This document shows, piece by piece, positions 1-12,032 of a stretch of DNA of 64,000 nucleotides. The stretch's first letter is position 1; each line of letters starts with the position of its first letter. The position numbers and the translations under genes were made by a program. This stretch comes from Acanthosepion lycidas (Eukaryota > Mollusca > Cephalopoda > Sepiida > Sepiidae), in assembly GCA_963932145.1 (NCBI GenBank), contig OZ010574.1:58796732-58860731 (forward strand). The letters are read 5' to 3'. The notes under the pieces are model-generated. The model saw only the letters and a program-made list of their open reading frames with translations. It ran no database searches and was not told where the DNA came from.

Positions 1-1250
1 GATGACTGTGAGACCACAATTGGTCTGAGGAAAGTTGGTAGGGTCCTCCAAATCTTTGTCCACACATTTCTTCATGCCCAGGAGGACTTTTTCACTAGTC
101 TCCCACCAGCTCCACGTTTTTGCTCATGACACTGCAGACTTTCTTCCCCATGTTCACCTTTCTCCACTTCCTGCCAGCCAGCCTCTGAAGAATTCCGTCT
201 TTTCCCTGGTGCTGCACTGTTTTTCTAAGCAGGAAATGAGTCAGGGGTTTTCACAGGAGTAGAGGTCCTCTTTTAAGTAGGGTACTAAAAGGTCCTCGGC
301 AAAGGAGACAACTGTTTCTTCTTCATGGACGGGGAAGATGGGACAAATGATGGAGTGGGGCATACAGTCTGTGGTGATGGTAGTGGTGGAGCAAGTGTTG
401 ATGACAACTGCCTCTCCAGAACTGCCTTCAGCTTCAGCACACTTTCCAAAGACCTCTGGCTGAGGTATCTCCTGTATGGCTGTGTGAAGCAGGACTATTT
501 GTGACTATAGCCATATAAGGTTTAGAGGATGGAAGTTCTGCTGCTTGGACATTCCCTTGCCCACAACTTGCCATTCCCCTTTCCCTCTCTTAGACAAAGG
601 TGCATTGGGAACAGTGGGACCCAGCAAAGGTATTGCAGATAGTTTCCTGTCACTGGTCCTGGTTAAAGGCATAGCAGAGGTCTGAGAGGGATTTTGGTTG
701 GTAACTGGATGAATGCCAGAGACCTCATTCTCTGGGCAGGAAGGAGCCAGATGACCAGTTTTGCCATGCTTTCAGCATATCGGCTTTCTATCCATTACAA
801 TGACAGGTAATATTCGCCTGCCAATGTCCAAACAATTGGCAATGGAGCTGAAGACTTCCCATGGAGCATAATATTGAGCTTGTGGTCAGAGTAGACACTG
901 ATGATTTGCCTGAACTGTTTAAAATAAACAGCCAGTGCCTCCCCAGTCACATATGCAGGAAGTTAATTAACTGCCACCCTGGTCTTCCACATGCTTGTGT
1001 ATTCTGATTTTTGGTGATCAATTCCTTATTCACCATGGACATACAGTATTTGGTTGTTGGCAGCAGTATGTCTTGCATAAACATTCTAACACTCTTGACA
1101 ATTTGCTGCAGCAAAAACCCCTGGGAAGTCGGAGCCTTGATGACTGTCTTTTGAGGATGGACAAATTTTGTGCATATGCTTGTCAACCACAAGGACAGAC
1201 AGTTTGCTGTTGAAGCTTTTCAACTTCCTGGGGGTCTACCATCTTTTAAT
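1..1250 (-). mobile_element. decayed retroelement gag/ORF1-like fragment with zinc knuckle
   Basis: Reading the minus strand between about 1200 and 660, short stretches resemble the nucleic-acid-binding first protein of a retroelement. Near 730-790 there is a zinc-knuckle-like motif of the C-x2-C-x4-H-x4-C type (visible part KHGKTGHLAPSC), followed by a Ser/Pro/Thr-rich tail. The piece is heavily broken, with several interruptions, and looks old. I cannot tell whether it came from an LTR element or a LINE. The part below about 540 is assigned only by continuity. No terminal repeats are visible. Confidence 0.4.
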
Positions 1251-1704
1251 AAGATACATACTTGTCAGCCCTCTAGGAATTCTATCAAGTTTACAATGCA
1301 AGTTGTGGGGTGGGAGGCTTTCGACCACTGCATTTTTCTGCCTGTTTGCTTATTTGGGAAGCAGTTGGTCTGTATTGGTAGCCTCTTTAGAAGGTGAGTA
1401 GTTGACATTTGAAACCTCTTGGGGAGGTGGCATAGACTTAATCTTTTATATTCACATAGAAAGTAAGAAGAGCATTGTCCTGAAAAGGTTAGTTTTGTAG
1501 CCATTGAATAGCATCGTCCTGAAAAGGACGCTTTATCATGTATCATTGCTACTACTGTAGATGGCTGGTTGTGGCTGCTGCTGGAACAGATACTACACTT
1601 TCATCCCAGGCATCTTAATCTTTATTTGTACAAAAGGTAAAAAAATGTTCTACAAGGGCTAAAATGGGGAGGACTGGTTTTCTCTAGTCTTAAATTAATC
1701 TAGC

Positions 1705-1805
1705 TACTGTAAGTGAATGTAACGGATTCAACTGGAATTTGAACTTGGCTCTCCGATTCCTCCATTCGAGCTGCTAGCTATCACTCCACCATGCCTCCTG
1801 TTTAA
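1705..1805 (-). mobile_element. tRNA-derived SINE head
   Basis: The reverse complement of 1740-1805 reads like a tRNA gene: a box A-like stretch (TGGTGGAGTGATAGC) and, about 40 bases later, a box B-like AGTTCAAATTCC. This is the internal RNA polymerase III promoter layout of tRNA-derived SINEs. The cloverleaf is too degenerate to be a working tRNA. The SINE body was not delimited. Confidence 0.5.
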
Positions 1806-2183
1806 TGATTATATATAATGAAAAAATATATATACATAAAAATAAACAAAAACAGTAGGCTTCTTATCCATGGATGATCCGTTTTTGAGGCATTTTTATA
1901 TGTTGAATCAGTTGCAAAACAGTGACCACTCCTGGAAGATGAAGATACTTTGATTTTTTTTTTTTTTTTTTTTTTTTTTATGGGGGAGTGCCAACAGGAT
2001 ACAACAATTGTAACATAAATTAGTATGGGAAACTTTTGCAGTGCAAAACGGTGATTTTGGGGAATTCTTGCAAAAACAGATAATTGTTGGATTTTAATGA
2101 AACTGTCAGGACTCCTTCACAAATGAATGAAATTACTTTTGAAATGTTTCTTTTGAAATTTTTTTTTTTTTTTATAACATCTA

Positions 2184-2261
2184 TTAGGTTGGTGCAAAAA
2201 TAATGACGGTTTTTGACATTAAAAAATGTCAAAAACCGACATTATTTTTGCACCAACCTAA
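2184..2261. mobile_element. MADE1-like mariner MITE, 78 bp, TA target duplication
   Basis: A 78-bp near-perfect palindrome starting TTAGGTTGGTGCAAAAA and ending in its reverse complement, flanked by TA on both sides (2182-2183, 2262-2263). The ends match the terminal repeats of cecropia-type mariners such as human Hsmar1, and the length is close to the 80-bp human MITE MADE1. The two arms differ by a single internal mismatch. It lies inside repeat copy A and encodes nothing. Confidence 0.9.
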
Positions 2262-2323
2262 TATTAACTGCCACTTTTATGAAATTGAAAAATTCTCTTT
2301 TGTAGTACTTAATGTTTATATTA

Positions 2324-2426
2324 TTAGGTTGGTGCAAAAAATAATGACGTAATAATGTCGTTTTTTGACGTTAAAAAATACGTCAAAAAACGACATTATT
2401 ACGTCATTATTTTTGCACCAACCTAA
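2324..2426. mobile_element. MADE1-like mariner MITE, 103 bp, TA target duplication
   Basis: Same termini as the 2184 element, but with a longer arm (inserted GACGTAATAATGTCG-type segment), giving a stem of about 47 bp and an 8-base loop. TA duplications lie at 2322-2323 and 2427-2428. The arms differ by one A/T-run length change. It is nearly identical to the copy at 59287, but its central loop is the reverse complement of that one, as expected if the two lie in opposite orientation. Confidence 0.92.
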
Positions 2427-3199
2427 TAGCTACAGGGACAAGTCCTTGGAATTTAAAACATGGAATTTTTTTTTTTTTTTGTCAAACTGGACCACCAGTT
2501 GCAGAAACTCTGCTCTGAATTATAAAATAAAAAAAATGAAATATAAATAAAAACCATATTTAATTAGAAAAGCTTTTAATTGCTTATAAAATATATTATA
2601 ATTATGGAAACTATTTTCTTCAGAAAAAAATTTCTTTTGATGAATTTTTACAAGAATTGTTTTCATTCTATTTAAAGTTTTAATTAGAATAATTTATAAA
2701 TTTTTAAATCTTAAAATTTTGTATTGTTGTCAAATATTCAAGTAATTGTTATGTCCCCCTTAGAAAAAATATTGCCAAACCTAAGTTTGGTCAGAAACTT
2801 GACAACATTTCATAAAAACACCTACCTCTGTTAAAAAAAAAATGCTTTTCTGTGATATTTTAAACTAAAAAGTAATATCAGTTCAAATCGGATTAATTAC
2901 ACTTTAGATTGGCTAAATTTCCTCAAATAACGTTTCAGACAGGTATCTTTTATTTTTCTAAGATTTTTTTTTTAATAGAATTACATTGTATTGACAGATT
3001 TGTCAATATGGACGTTTTTAGCATTTTTAATGATGATAGTTAAAGCATATACCAATCAATTGAAATATAGCAAATATTTTACTTATTGGAAATATTAAAC
3101 TTGATCTATTAGCTAGGAATTAAAATAAAAGCTTCAAGAAAGATTTTTCATTTTTAAAATTAACATTTTAAACCTTAGGTATCACTTTTCTTTGCAGGT

Positions 3200-3990
3200 A
3201 CCTATATTAATCTAACACAAATTACATTTATGATATGTTTGGTTGTCACTTAATGCCTCCAAATTTATTCATTATACTAAGTTTAATAAAAGTGTATAGA
3301 ATAAATTATATCCCTAAACTAATGGTTAAAGAAAAAACATTTTTAAACATAAATAACAAATTCTTCATTATTGCACTGGTGGTTGCCCATATTTCTTTAG
3401 GTTTTATTTCTACTTTTCCACTTGCTTTTTAGGACAGGGTTAGAATTACACTCATTTTCATTCTCATTTGACTTCACAGGCTGTTGTGTGTAAATGAAAC
3501 ATTATTTTCATTTTAAGTGAAAGATAAGCATTACTGTTATGTCTTGTATTTACTAATTGTCTCTGAATTACATCTCTAGAACAAGTATTGGATTTTAAAT
3601 TTATTGTTTACATCTCTTGTAAAGTTGATGTGTTTAGATCTATCAATTAGTTGATGTTTGACTAAAAATATTCCAATGTTTTAAAAATGCTTAAAGTTTA
3701 TATACAGAAATTTTTCTTTTGATTTATCTTTCAAATAGAAAATTTAAGTTCAAAAGAAAGCACTTAAAATGCATGTTTTTTATTTTTAGAAAGTCTGTGA
3801 CAAGCCCTGTAAATTGGGTTTGGTGAGGTCTGGATTTAGAAAAAAAAAATACCAGTAATACTTTTTTTTGTGTGTGTGGGTTCAAGATAGGATTTGCAGC
3901 AGTGAACAAAAAATCCCCCCACCCTCCAACCACCAAAAGCATCTCCGATGGGAAGCTCTTTTTCACTGTGAAGGCATATGCATTTTTTTA

Positions 3991-4021
<31 letters not shown>

Positions 4022-4090
4022 TGAGGTGGGGGGCTCTATCTGTCCTAATGGCTTTGAAGGAAAAAAAAATCCATCAAATTACTATATAAA
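3200..4090. other. AT-rich sequence with (TTTA)n microsatellite
   Basis: No gene seen. A TTTA tetranucleotide run lies at about 3988-4017. Confidence 0.6.
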
Positions 4091-4600
4091 ATAAACAGTA
4101 CTTGCAAACATAAAGACATCAAACTATGTTGGATTTCTAGCCACATTGGAGTTAAAAACCTAGCAGCCAAATCTGCTTTAGATATGGATGTAGATTCAAG
4201 GACCAAAATCCCATACACTGACTTTAAGGAAGTCATTAGCAAATATATTCAAAAGGAATGGCAATGGTACTGGGAAGATGACCCACACAAACTTTCACAA
4301 TTCAGCCCAAACTCTGAGAATGGAAGTTGACTTTCAGAAAATCTCCAAAGAAAGTAGTAATACTGGCCCCCGTTATGCATTTGCCATATGAGAATAACTC
4401 CCTCATACTTACTAAAACATGAAGATCAACCAGTATGCCAAGTATGTGAAATGGCATACACTATTAGACATATATTAACCGAGTGTTCAGACCTTGATCT
4501 CTCAACAAAAATGCTATAATATAAACATGAGCTTATTGAGAAAGCAAAAGTGGTTCAGCATTTCAAACACTTCCTACATACGAAATATTGATTTATCTCC
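4090..4600 (+). mobile_element. LINE 3' fragment: RNase H end and C-terminal domain
   Basis: From 4127 the + strand reads CWISSHIGVKNLAAKSA, the His/Asp end of an RNase H domain as found at the C-terminus of I/R1-group LINE polyproteins (usually GHxGIxGNExAD; the Asn-Glu-Ala-Asp part is altered here). It is followed by the usual KEWQWYWE-type segment. About 250 bases on, in another frame (4405-4500), is the C-terminal zinc motif CQVCEMAYTIRHILTEC. A frame change and several stops separate the two parts, so it is dead. It lies upstream of the CENP-Q-like exon 1. Confidence 0.65.
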
Positions 4601-5405
4601 CTTGCATTGCACAGTCAGTACATGCCTTGTGTACTGAGCCATTGGATTAAAGAAAAATTTACATCCAAAATAAATAGGTAGCACTAAAATGGATGTCTGT
4701 GTTGTTTTGCTTTTTGTTTTTTTGACAGGAGGTGTTGTTTTTTTTAATTTTTTTTTATTTTTGACAAAAATATTTTATGCAGCAATACCTCACCCAGTAA
4801 AATATATAGATTTTTCTTTATGTATTTTTTAATAGATTCTCTTTAAAATAATTAAATGTTGACATTTAAAGTCCTTTTTCAGAAAAAAAATGATATATAA
4901 TGAAAAGTGCAGGTCAAAAGAAATTGAAACCTTCTGTGATGTCTTTTTTTTGTAGATTTCTTGTTCATATTTAGAGAATTATATAAACTTTTATAAGTGT
5001 AAATGATAGCTGTAAGATGTAACTGTAACAATGTGAACCTTTTTATGAATATCTGGGTTTTAACTCTGGATGATTTTTTTTTTCCTTTTCTTATAAATCA
5101 TCAGTATTTCTGGAAAAATGAATGGATACTTTTCTTGAACATTCATGAATGCCATTGGTTATAGTCTTCAATATGTGAAATATCTTCAGTTCTTATTTTT
5201 CTTTATACAATGTTTTGTCATTAAAAAAACAAAAAAAAATTAAGAATTTGAAAATCTTTAAATCATTAAACAAAGAGAAAAATTCTTGATGGCAATTTTT
5301 AGTATCTTTTGAATTTAAAAAAAAAAAAAAAAATTGTAGAAAATGTTACCATAACATCAAAAATTAAAAAAAATTGAATTAATCTAAATTTTATTTTCTA
5401 TACAG
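4600..5405. other. AT-rich non-coding stretch upstream of CENP-Q-like exon 1
   Basis: No coding signal found. It ends in a polypyrimidine tract and the acceptor CTATACAG at 5398-5405. Confidence 0.6.
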
Positions 5406-5526
5406 TTATGGATAAAGGACCAAAATCTTCCTTAAAAGAACTGAATCCATCTAAGAGGAAAAAATGGGTTCCTTTAAACAAGAAGCAAATTAACTTCTTA
5501 TCAAATGCTCTGGAGATAGCAATCAG
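5406..5526 (+). CDS. CENPQ: CENP-Q-like kinetochore protein, exon 1 of the visible set
   Basis: The exon is bounded by acceptor CTATACAG and donor CAG|GTATGT. ATG at 5408 opens 39 codons plus two bases of a split Ser codon. Joined to exons at 8293, 14870 and 17610 it gives 127 residues. The segment SKRKKWVPLNKKQINFL aligns with SKRKTWQPLSKSTRDHL of human CENP-Q, as I recall that sequence, and later SFLNAIRSILMQ and VKAPPTEK match NFLKKRLLQQ and LKVPPKK in order. CENP-Q pairs with CENP-U in the constitutive centromere-associated network, which links centromeric chromatin to the outer kinetochore. Human CENP-Q is 268 residues; here the basic N-terminal tail may lie in an unseen upstream exon, since two exon bases precede the ATG. 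The assignment rests on short motif matches, so it is probable rather than certain. Confidence 0.62.
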
Positions 5527-6446
5527 GTATGTGTGAATATCCTCCATTTTAAGATATTTGATAATTTTCTGAGAGTCCAACATGCTTTAACCATTTCCTT
5601 TATGAACAGTGTCGTGATTAAGTGAAGTTTTATTTTAGCTTTTTAAGCACACTTTTCCTCATCAGGATCTTTGAAAGTTCATAACTGCTCGGTTACATAA
5701 CCAAAGCAATTTCTAAAGAATTAATGAATTTTTATTTATTAATCTGACATTTTTATTACTTTAAATGTTACATTTAGTGGAGACCAATATTTGAGTAGAC
5801 ACTCTGTTTATTTTATATTTTTTAAATTTTTAAACTAATATTCATTATTTTGTCTACTGACTTTAAATTTGCATCCCCCTTTGCAAGAGAAACTGCAGTG
5901 TGTGTGTGTTTATTGCGAGGAACAAAATACAAACAAACATCAGTTATAATTATGCAAAGAGAGCCTGAAAATGGCGGCATGCTTAAATTTGTGGTGTCTG
6001 AGGTTTCCAGGATGTTCAAGCAAGCCAAACTCAGTCAGCTACTTACTGCTTCTGTTTTTTATCACTATTGTTTTTAAATATCTAATATTGTAAGTGCAGT
6101 TCTATACTGTTTGTTTAGAAAGGCAATTTTCTGTATATATCTCAATATAAATTTACCATAAATTGAAGTAATCCTTTTGGAAGACAAAATTCATCACATA
6201 GGATTTTTGTCATTCAATTACCTGCTTTTTATACATATGTAAAATTAGAAATGACAATGGGATTTATAGTTATATTTTCCTGCTGTCATGCTAATGATTC
6301 TTTTCTTGAGGTGGAAGACTTATAAACTACAATGAAAATTACACTATTTTCACTCACATTTGCTAAATAAGATTATAATCCTTTATAGAACTTAATGAGC
6401 CATGTCTTCTGTCCTATTTTTGTGGCTCTAAATATTATTGCCATGT

Positions 6447-6448
<2 letters not shown>

Positions 6449-6478
<30 letters not shown>
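6449..6478. repeat. (TA)n microsatellite
   Basis: Uninterrupted TA dinucleotides in intron 1 of the CENP-Q-like gene. The rest of this intron outside 7275-7674 and the 7934 repeat is AT-rich with nothing recognised. Confidence 0.95.
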
Positions 6479-6481
<3 letters not shown>

Positions 6482-7274
6482 TTAAGTTGTGCTATATTTA
6501 TGGGTAAAAATGCTTTATTTTAGAGCATTTGAAAATATAAATTGGGCATTCAGCAAAAGATATGTGAGAATTAGCACCATCTTATAACCTAGGTTGGAAT
6601 GGTTTGAATCAGTTGTTAGTGCCATGTTGAGTTTGAACTGTATTTTCACAGGGTAGATGTGATGATTACTTTTTACTTGCATGAATGCATGATGACAAAT
6701 TGTTCAAATATGGGATGTTAACTTCTTCAAGTCTTGTTTCAGGTTACTTTCTTTATTTCCAGTTGATTTTGTTTGCTTTAATGATCAAAAAGCATATCAA
6801 TATTGAGTGTTGTGATAAAAAAAAAAAAATGAAAGAAATGCTAGTGTAAAAAAAAAAAAAAAATTAAAATAGTTCAGATAAAACTTATTTTCATGCCTTG
6901 AAGTTGGAAACATTTGACATCAGTAACATTTTTAAGAGGCAATACAAATGATATGCAAATGTGCATTTTTTTTCTTTTTATTTAATACTTTTTGTATTTA
7001 ATATTGAGTGTTTTTCAATACTTGTTGTGCCTGTGAAGCTCGCTTTAATACAGTTTGGGCAGATTACCTAACTTCATGTCACATCTGTAAACTGAATTCT
7101 GACATTGACAATAGTCTGGTATCAGTCGTTTAGTTATATATTCCAATGAAAATAAATTATTTTTTAATTCTGTTATCTTATATCTTGTCATTGTTTCTTC
7201 TTCTACCCTATTTTCTTTGAAAATCTGGATGATTTCATATTAATCAAAAATTCTAACTCCCTTCAATTGCTCTG

Positions 7275-7674
7275 CAAAAATGAATCTGTGGAATAGTATT
7301 GGTATAGTAAATAGCAGACTCAACTAAATTCTAGTCACTATAATTTTTGTTGCATATGAACAGTTATTCTTTTTACTATTGAAACAGCAGCAGTTTTGTA
7401 AAGTTTTACCTTGATGACTAATGAATTATTTTTAAATTTCATCATAATTTTCAAGATAATGTTTCTTTGTTCTTTGTATTGGTTTAATCAAGAAGTGCCT
7501 TCTGTTTTCACCATAAAATGGCATTAGGTGTGTTTAGGTTCAACTATATTCAAAAAGATCACATTTGATGCTATTATGATAGGTATTACATCAGCATATA
7601 TTTTGAAAATAATTCTGTCCAAATGGGCATATTTTCATTAGTTGGTTTTAATCTTGAAGACGGAAGAAAATAAT
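7275..7674 (+). repeat. inverted repeat arm A1 (partner 12033-12400)
   Basis: This stretch is the reverse complement of 12033-12400 over most of its length, for example AGAAGTGCCTTCTGTTTTCA here and its complement near 12155. The right copy lacks about 32 bases present here near 7532-7564. Similarity stops sharply at 7674/12033. The arm lies in intron 1, its partner in intron 2, so together they flank exon 2. The partner continues into a GIY-YIG-like remnant, so both arms may be pieces of one retroelement family. Confidence 0.8.
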
Positions 7675-7927
7675 CTGACAATTTTCAGTATGAACAGATT
7701 ATTATATGTAATTGCAGTTATTTTACATATTACTTCTGATTAGATAAGATGGTACCTAAACATTTGGAAAACTTTAGGTACAAAACATAAAATTCTTTAT
7801 TTCTTGTGATTAGATTTGGAAACATTCAAGGAAGATCCTGGCAGATACACAGGATGAGCAGGTTGATCAATCTGTTCAAATTCCGTAAAATTTTAACTTC
7901 TGGGTTTTATATTTGCAATGGTGATTA

Positions 7928-7933
<6 letters not shown>

Positions 7934-7977
<44 letters not shown>

Positions 7978-8006
7978 TATGTATATATATATATATATAT
8001 ATATAT
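7934..8006. repeat. (TG)n-(TA)n compound microsatellite
   Basis: About 20 TG units run into TA units in intron 1, roughly 290 bases before exon 2. Confidence 0.95.
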
Positions 8007-8292
8007 AATTTAACAGGGGTTGCGATAACTGTTTGAAAAATAAAAGTACCTTCAATATTTATTTATCATTTTAGAATCACCATTAGTACCATAACTATAA
8101 TAATGGCATATATAATAAGACTAAGTAAATGGCATTAACAGAATAGCTTTAGAGCTTTAGCTTTCTTAAATGATATCTATTCTGTTATGCTATTTTCTTA
8201 CTATCTTTGTCTAGGATATTAGATGTATAAAGTAATCGAGTCATTTTTAATGTGTTTAATTTCTTCTTCTTCCTCTTTTTTTTTTTTTTTAG

Positions 8293-8373
8293 TGTTACAC
8301 TGTCTCGGACAGACAGTCAATCAGCTGAGACATTTGAGGAACGGTGCAGTTTCCTCAATGCCATACGATCAAT
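8293..8373 (+). CDS. CENPQ: CENP-Q-like kinetochore protein, exon 2 (81 nt, frame-neutral)
   Basis: Acceptor is a long T-run plus AG (8273-8292); donor is AAT|GTAAGT. The exon completes a Ser codon and encodes SVTLSRTDSQSAETFEERCS and then FLNAIRS. The last part matches the NFLKKRLL region of CENP-Q. Length is 81 bases with the same phase (2) at both ends, so skipping it would keep the reading frame (the junction codon would become AGA, Arg). It is flanked by the inverted repeats at 7275 and 12033. Confidence 0.65.
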
Positions 8374-9687
8374 GTAAGTACTTTGGGTGTCATTTAAAAA
8401 AAAAAAGGATAAAAAAACTTTCATTGCAAAGAAATCAACAAAAAAAAATTCTGATGTTTGGTTAGATTTTGGTAAGTGGATTGTGCTGAGAACTTTTTAG
8501 CAACTCCTCATATTTACCTCTTTATTTTGTATATATTCTGCCTCAAGTAGATGACATAGCATTTAAAATCCCTTTTAGGGGTACAAATAATATATTTTTA
8601 TCTGCCAAATGCCAAAGTGGGCAACATGTCTGCTTAATATTTTTGTCATTTCTTTGCTTCCATTTGCTAAAAATAATAATAATACAAAGTAATCTTATAA
8701 TTACTTTTCTTTCATCAATCAAGAAAACTATTAACATGTGCTACAGTTAATTTCCTAACAAATCCTATTTTTATTCTGAAGATTCTGTGTGTGCCTCATC
8801 TAACACATCCACACTTGGAGGTCACCAAATTAGACTACAACCCTTTCAGTATGAAATGAACTATTTGTTCTGTGACCAAAAAACATAACTATTGCCCTAA
8901 CCAGTTGGACTTCTATCTGTTGCTATATCTTCAATATTTTACTAGCAGTCTCAATCTTTAAGTTTCTGTGATTCTGTAGTTTTCTGTTACTTGGCTTTTT
9001 TTTTATTATTATTTTTTTTTTTTTTATATTTGTTAATTCTCTTATTACAAGACTTAATTTCTTAGCCTTTTTTTCACTTATCTGTTTAAAGACTTTATTA
9101 AAGGAGCTATTTTCCATTTTTTTAACAATAGAAATTGTTACTCCTAGGAGGGATAGGCTGTCTTTTCAGATTTTTTCACAATGTTTAAGATGCATACATG
9201 TCCTGATTACAGAGATGATTTGAAGTTAATTTACTGTCCCCAAAGCCACAATGACCACCTGAAAATAAACATAAAAGTAGTTTCATCAGGCAATCTATTC
9301 ACCCTTGAATACATAGGCCAATTTTACAATTGGCCATAATCCATGCCAATTGTTGTCTCTTGATCCCTAATAGAGATTAGACTAAAAACTAATGGCTTAT
9401 TTCCAGACATTTCTCCTTTGCTCATTTTCTCTCTCTCACACACACACTTTTTAGTATAAAAATCAATAGAACAACCATTCGGCCATTAACTAAAAATTCA
9501 TAGAATTGCAATGTCTTAATATTAACTGTTACAATTAATTTTCAAATAATGAATATGTAAATTCTAGTAAAGTTGTTTTTGGAACTTAACTGGGTTTTGC
9601 TTCTACTGCTCATTTAAAATTTATAGTCAGTAACAAATTAATGCTTATCACAAGTTCCTAGTATATACTCTCACTCTCTCTCATATA
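8374..9687. other. intron 2, first part
   Basis: AT-rich intron sequence without recognisable coding or repeat termini. Confidence 0.5.
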
Positions 9688-10133
9688 AAATCATCCAATT
9701 CCACTACCTTGGTTTCAAACTTTTGGTATCTTCAGGTGATTTTGGTCAGTTGATTTCTAATGCTTTATTTCATAAAAATAAAAATTTATGAATGCTATAT
9801 TTAAAAAAAATAAAAAAAAAAAAAAATAAATGAATAAGCGCACGACGTGAGGTATGGTAGAAGGTGAAGAAGAGGAGGAGGAGGGGAAAATTAAGTTTAT
9901 TGGAAATGTATCGGTGGGTAGCTGAATGAAATATACATACTTTCTTTTTCTCCTACTTCAAATGAACTGAAAAGAAACATTTTAGTATGTATACAATGGG
10001 ACATAATTTCCAATCTCTGATTTCAAAGGTTTTTTTTTTTTCTTTTTTTTTCTTTATTTTTTTGGGTCTGGAAATGGTCTAATTTCTCTTGTTGACAAAG
10101 GTTGCAGATGTTATGATTGTTGTAAGATTTTGC
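9688..10133 (+). repeat. large foldback, left arm (partner 10399-10797)
   Basis: About 446 bases that recur inverted at 10399-10797, for example CTACCTTGGTTTCAAACTTT at 9701 and its complement at 10770-10789, and GTTGCAGATGTTATGATTGT at 10101 with its complement at about 10412. This arm carries an extra A-rich and GAGG-rich insert near 9800-9890. The spacer of about 265 bases (10134-10398) contains a further partial copy of the TTATGATTGTT segment. Arms are roughly 85-90 percent alike by eye. Confidence 0.85.
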
Positions 10134-10398
10134 AAAAAATCTCGTTATGATTGTTTCAAGGTTTGCAAAACTAAAGCAGTAATTTACAAACCGGAAGTAA
10201 TAGATACAAATGACAAGAAAAAAAAATATATACATAGGATGTACTGAGGGTAATTTTAAAAAGAGGTAGTACAATCAAAGGTCATCTTTTAAGCTAGAAA
10301 GCCTTAGAAATTCTATTAAACTAGCCAACCATATGTGGAAATTAAAGGAGAAAAATAAAAAAGATTGAATTGTAAACTAAAAAAAAAAAAAAAAAAAA

Positions 10399-10797
10399 GC
10401 AAAACCTTAAAACAATCATAACATCTGCAACCTTGGTCAACAAGAGAAATTAGCAACAATAACATTTCCAGACCCCCAAAAACCTTTTAAACCAGAGATC
10501 AGAAATTATGTCCCATTGTATACATACTAAAATGTTTCTTTTTCAGTTCATTTGAAGTAGGAGAAAAAGAAAGTATGTATAGTTCATTTAATCACCCACT
10601 GATACATTTCCAATAAATTTAATTTCCCCTCTTCATCTTCTACCACACTTCATGCCATGTGCTTATTCATTTATTTTAAAAAAAAAATATAGCATTCATA
10701 AATTTTTATTTTTATGAAATAAAGCATTAGGAAATCAATTGATGAAAATCACCTGAAGATACCAAAAGTTTGAAACCAAGGTAGCAGAATCAGCTGA
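10399..10797 (-). repeat. large foldback, right arm
   Basis: Inverted partner of 9688-10133, preceded by an 18-base A run at 10380. The transcript of intron 2 could fold into a hairpin of about 400 bp here. A (CA)n run follows at 10921-10945. Confidence 0.85.
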
Positions 10798-12032
10798 TTT
10801 TCTATACTTAAAAGCTCTACATGTTAAATTTTTATCTCTTTTATGTGTGTATTGATCACTTTTTTTTTTAAATACTACTGTTTCCTGGTCTAATTCAGCT
10901 CTGACCAATAACTTCTTGTATACACACACACACACACACACACACATAACTGGAAAATATTTGTTAGTCATTTTTATCAAGGCAAGTTTAAAAGTGAAAT
11001 GTTTTGAAGTTAGTTTAAATTCAAAATATTAAAAAGTCAATGCACTTGTGTAAACCTCCTGGATATTGGGAAGTTAGTTTTTTTTTTCTTTTCTTTTTTT
11101 TTCTCCAATCTTGCCAAATTCATCTGTATTCTTTTTCTCTCCATCACCTTTGGCCATGACTATCCCACATTATGACAACAGAAAATTTACCAAGAATGAT
11201 GATATGTTGTAAGAGTCTGAGCACAAAATTTATTGTGGCTGAACTAGTGGTCAAGGCACTTTCCATCCCCCACCCCAAAAAATTCTTTAAAAAAATTTTG
11301 AAACTACCTGTGTCTTATTTCGTGTGCATGTGTAGACATGGCAACATCAACAAAGCCCAGCCAAATGAAACATCACAAAAATTTTTTTCCAATTTCTTAT
11401 ATCATCACTCTCTGACACTCTGACTCTGATTAGTGTGGTTATGCATGTTGCCTGACTTAACATTTACAAGTTTACCAAGGTGTTCAAGTAGCAGAGTGAC
11501 TGTCACTTTCCTGCTTACCTTCAAATCAGGATTCATTAATTTTTATATATCAGTAGCATGACAGAAGTTACAGACAGAAACGTATAGAAAAGTCACTTCA
11601 AGATCATATATGCTTGTTAAAGACGGTGTTCAGTTTATTAAGTAAAAATAATAGAAAGTTTTTATTTTCATCACTAAATTTACTGAACATTTTACAGAGA
11701 ATAGAAATATTTTATTAACACCACATTCTTTCAAGACAAGAATCAATTGTAATCCAAATTTGCAGTATTTGTTGAATATGGTAGATGAGTAAAAACATCC
11801 CAGCCATACTGTAACCATTTTTGAACAAAGAAACTAGCATTATCTTAATGGGACATTTGGATTCTTTTTCTTTCTTTTTTCTTTTAAACTACTTAATTTA
11901 TATAGGAGTCACATATTAAAGCAATATAACTAAACTATTATGATTTAGATATTTTATATTGGTTGTCTCTTACATTGTATATTTTATGTTTCACAGTAAT
12001 GTTTTGATTACTTAAACCATAAATATTATTTT
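10798..12032. other. intron 2, middle part
   Basis: AT-rich; apart from the (CA)n at 10921 nothing was recognised. Confidence 0.5.

Larger units (their letters stand above)
1990..3200 (+). repeat. dispersed ~1.3 kb AT-rich repeat, copy A (carries two MITEs)
   Basis: This stretch shares ordered blocks with 33980-35345 and 43060-44350. One is the block beginning TTCTTGCAAAAA, running into a TTTTAATGAAACT-like segment near 2065-2130. Another is the ATCTGCTCTGAAT-like block. A third is the TCAGATTAATTA-like block near 2885-2960. The last is the GCTTCAAGAAAGATTTTTCA block near 3130. No open reading frame or terminal repeat is recognisable, so its class is unknown. Two mariner-type MITEs are inserted in this copy and absent from the matching positions of the other two. 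Confidence 0.6.
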
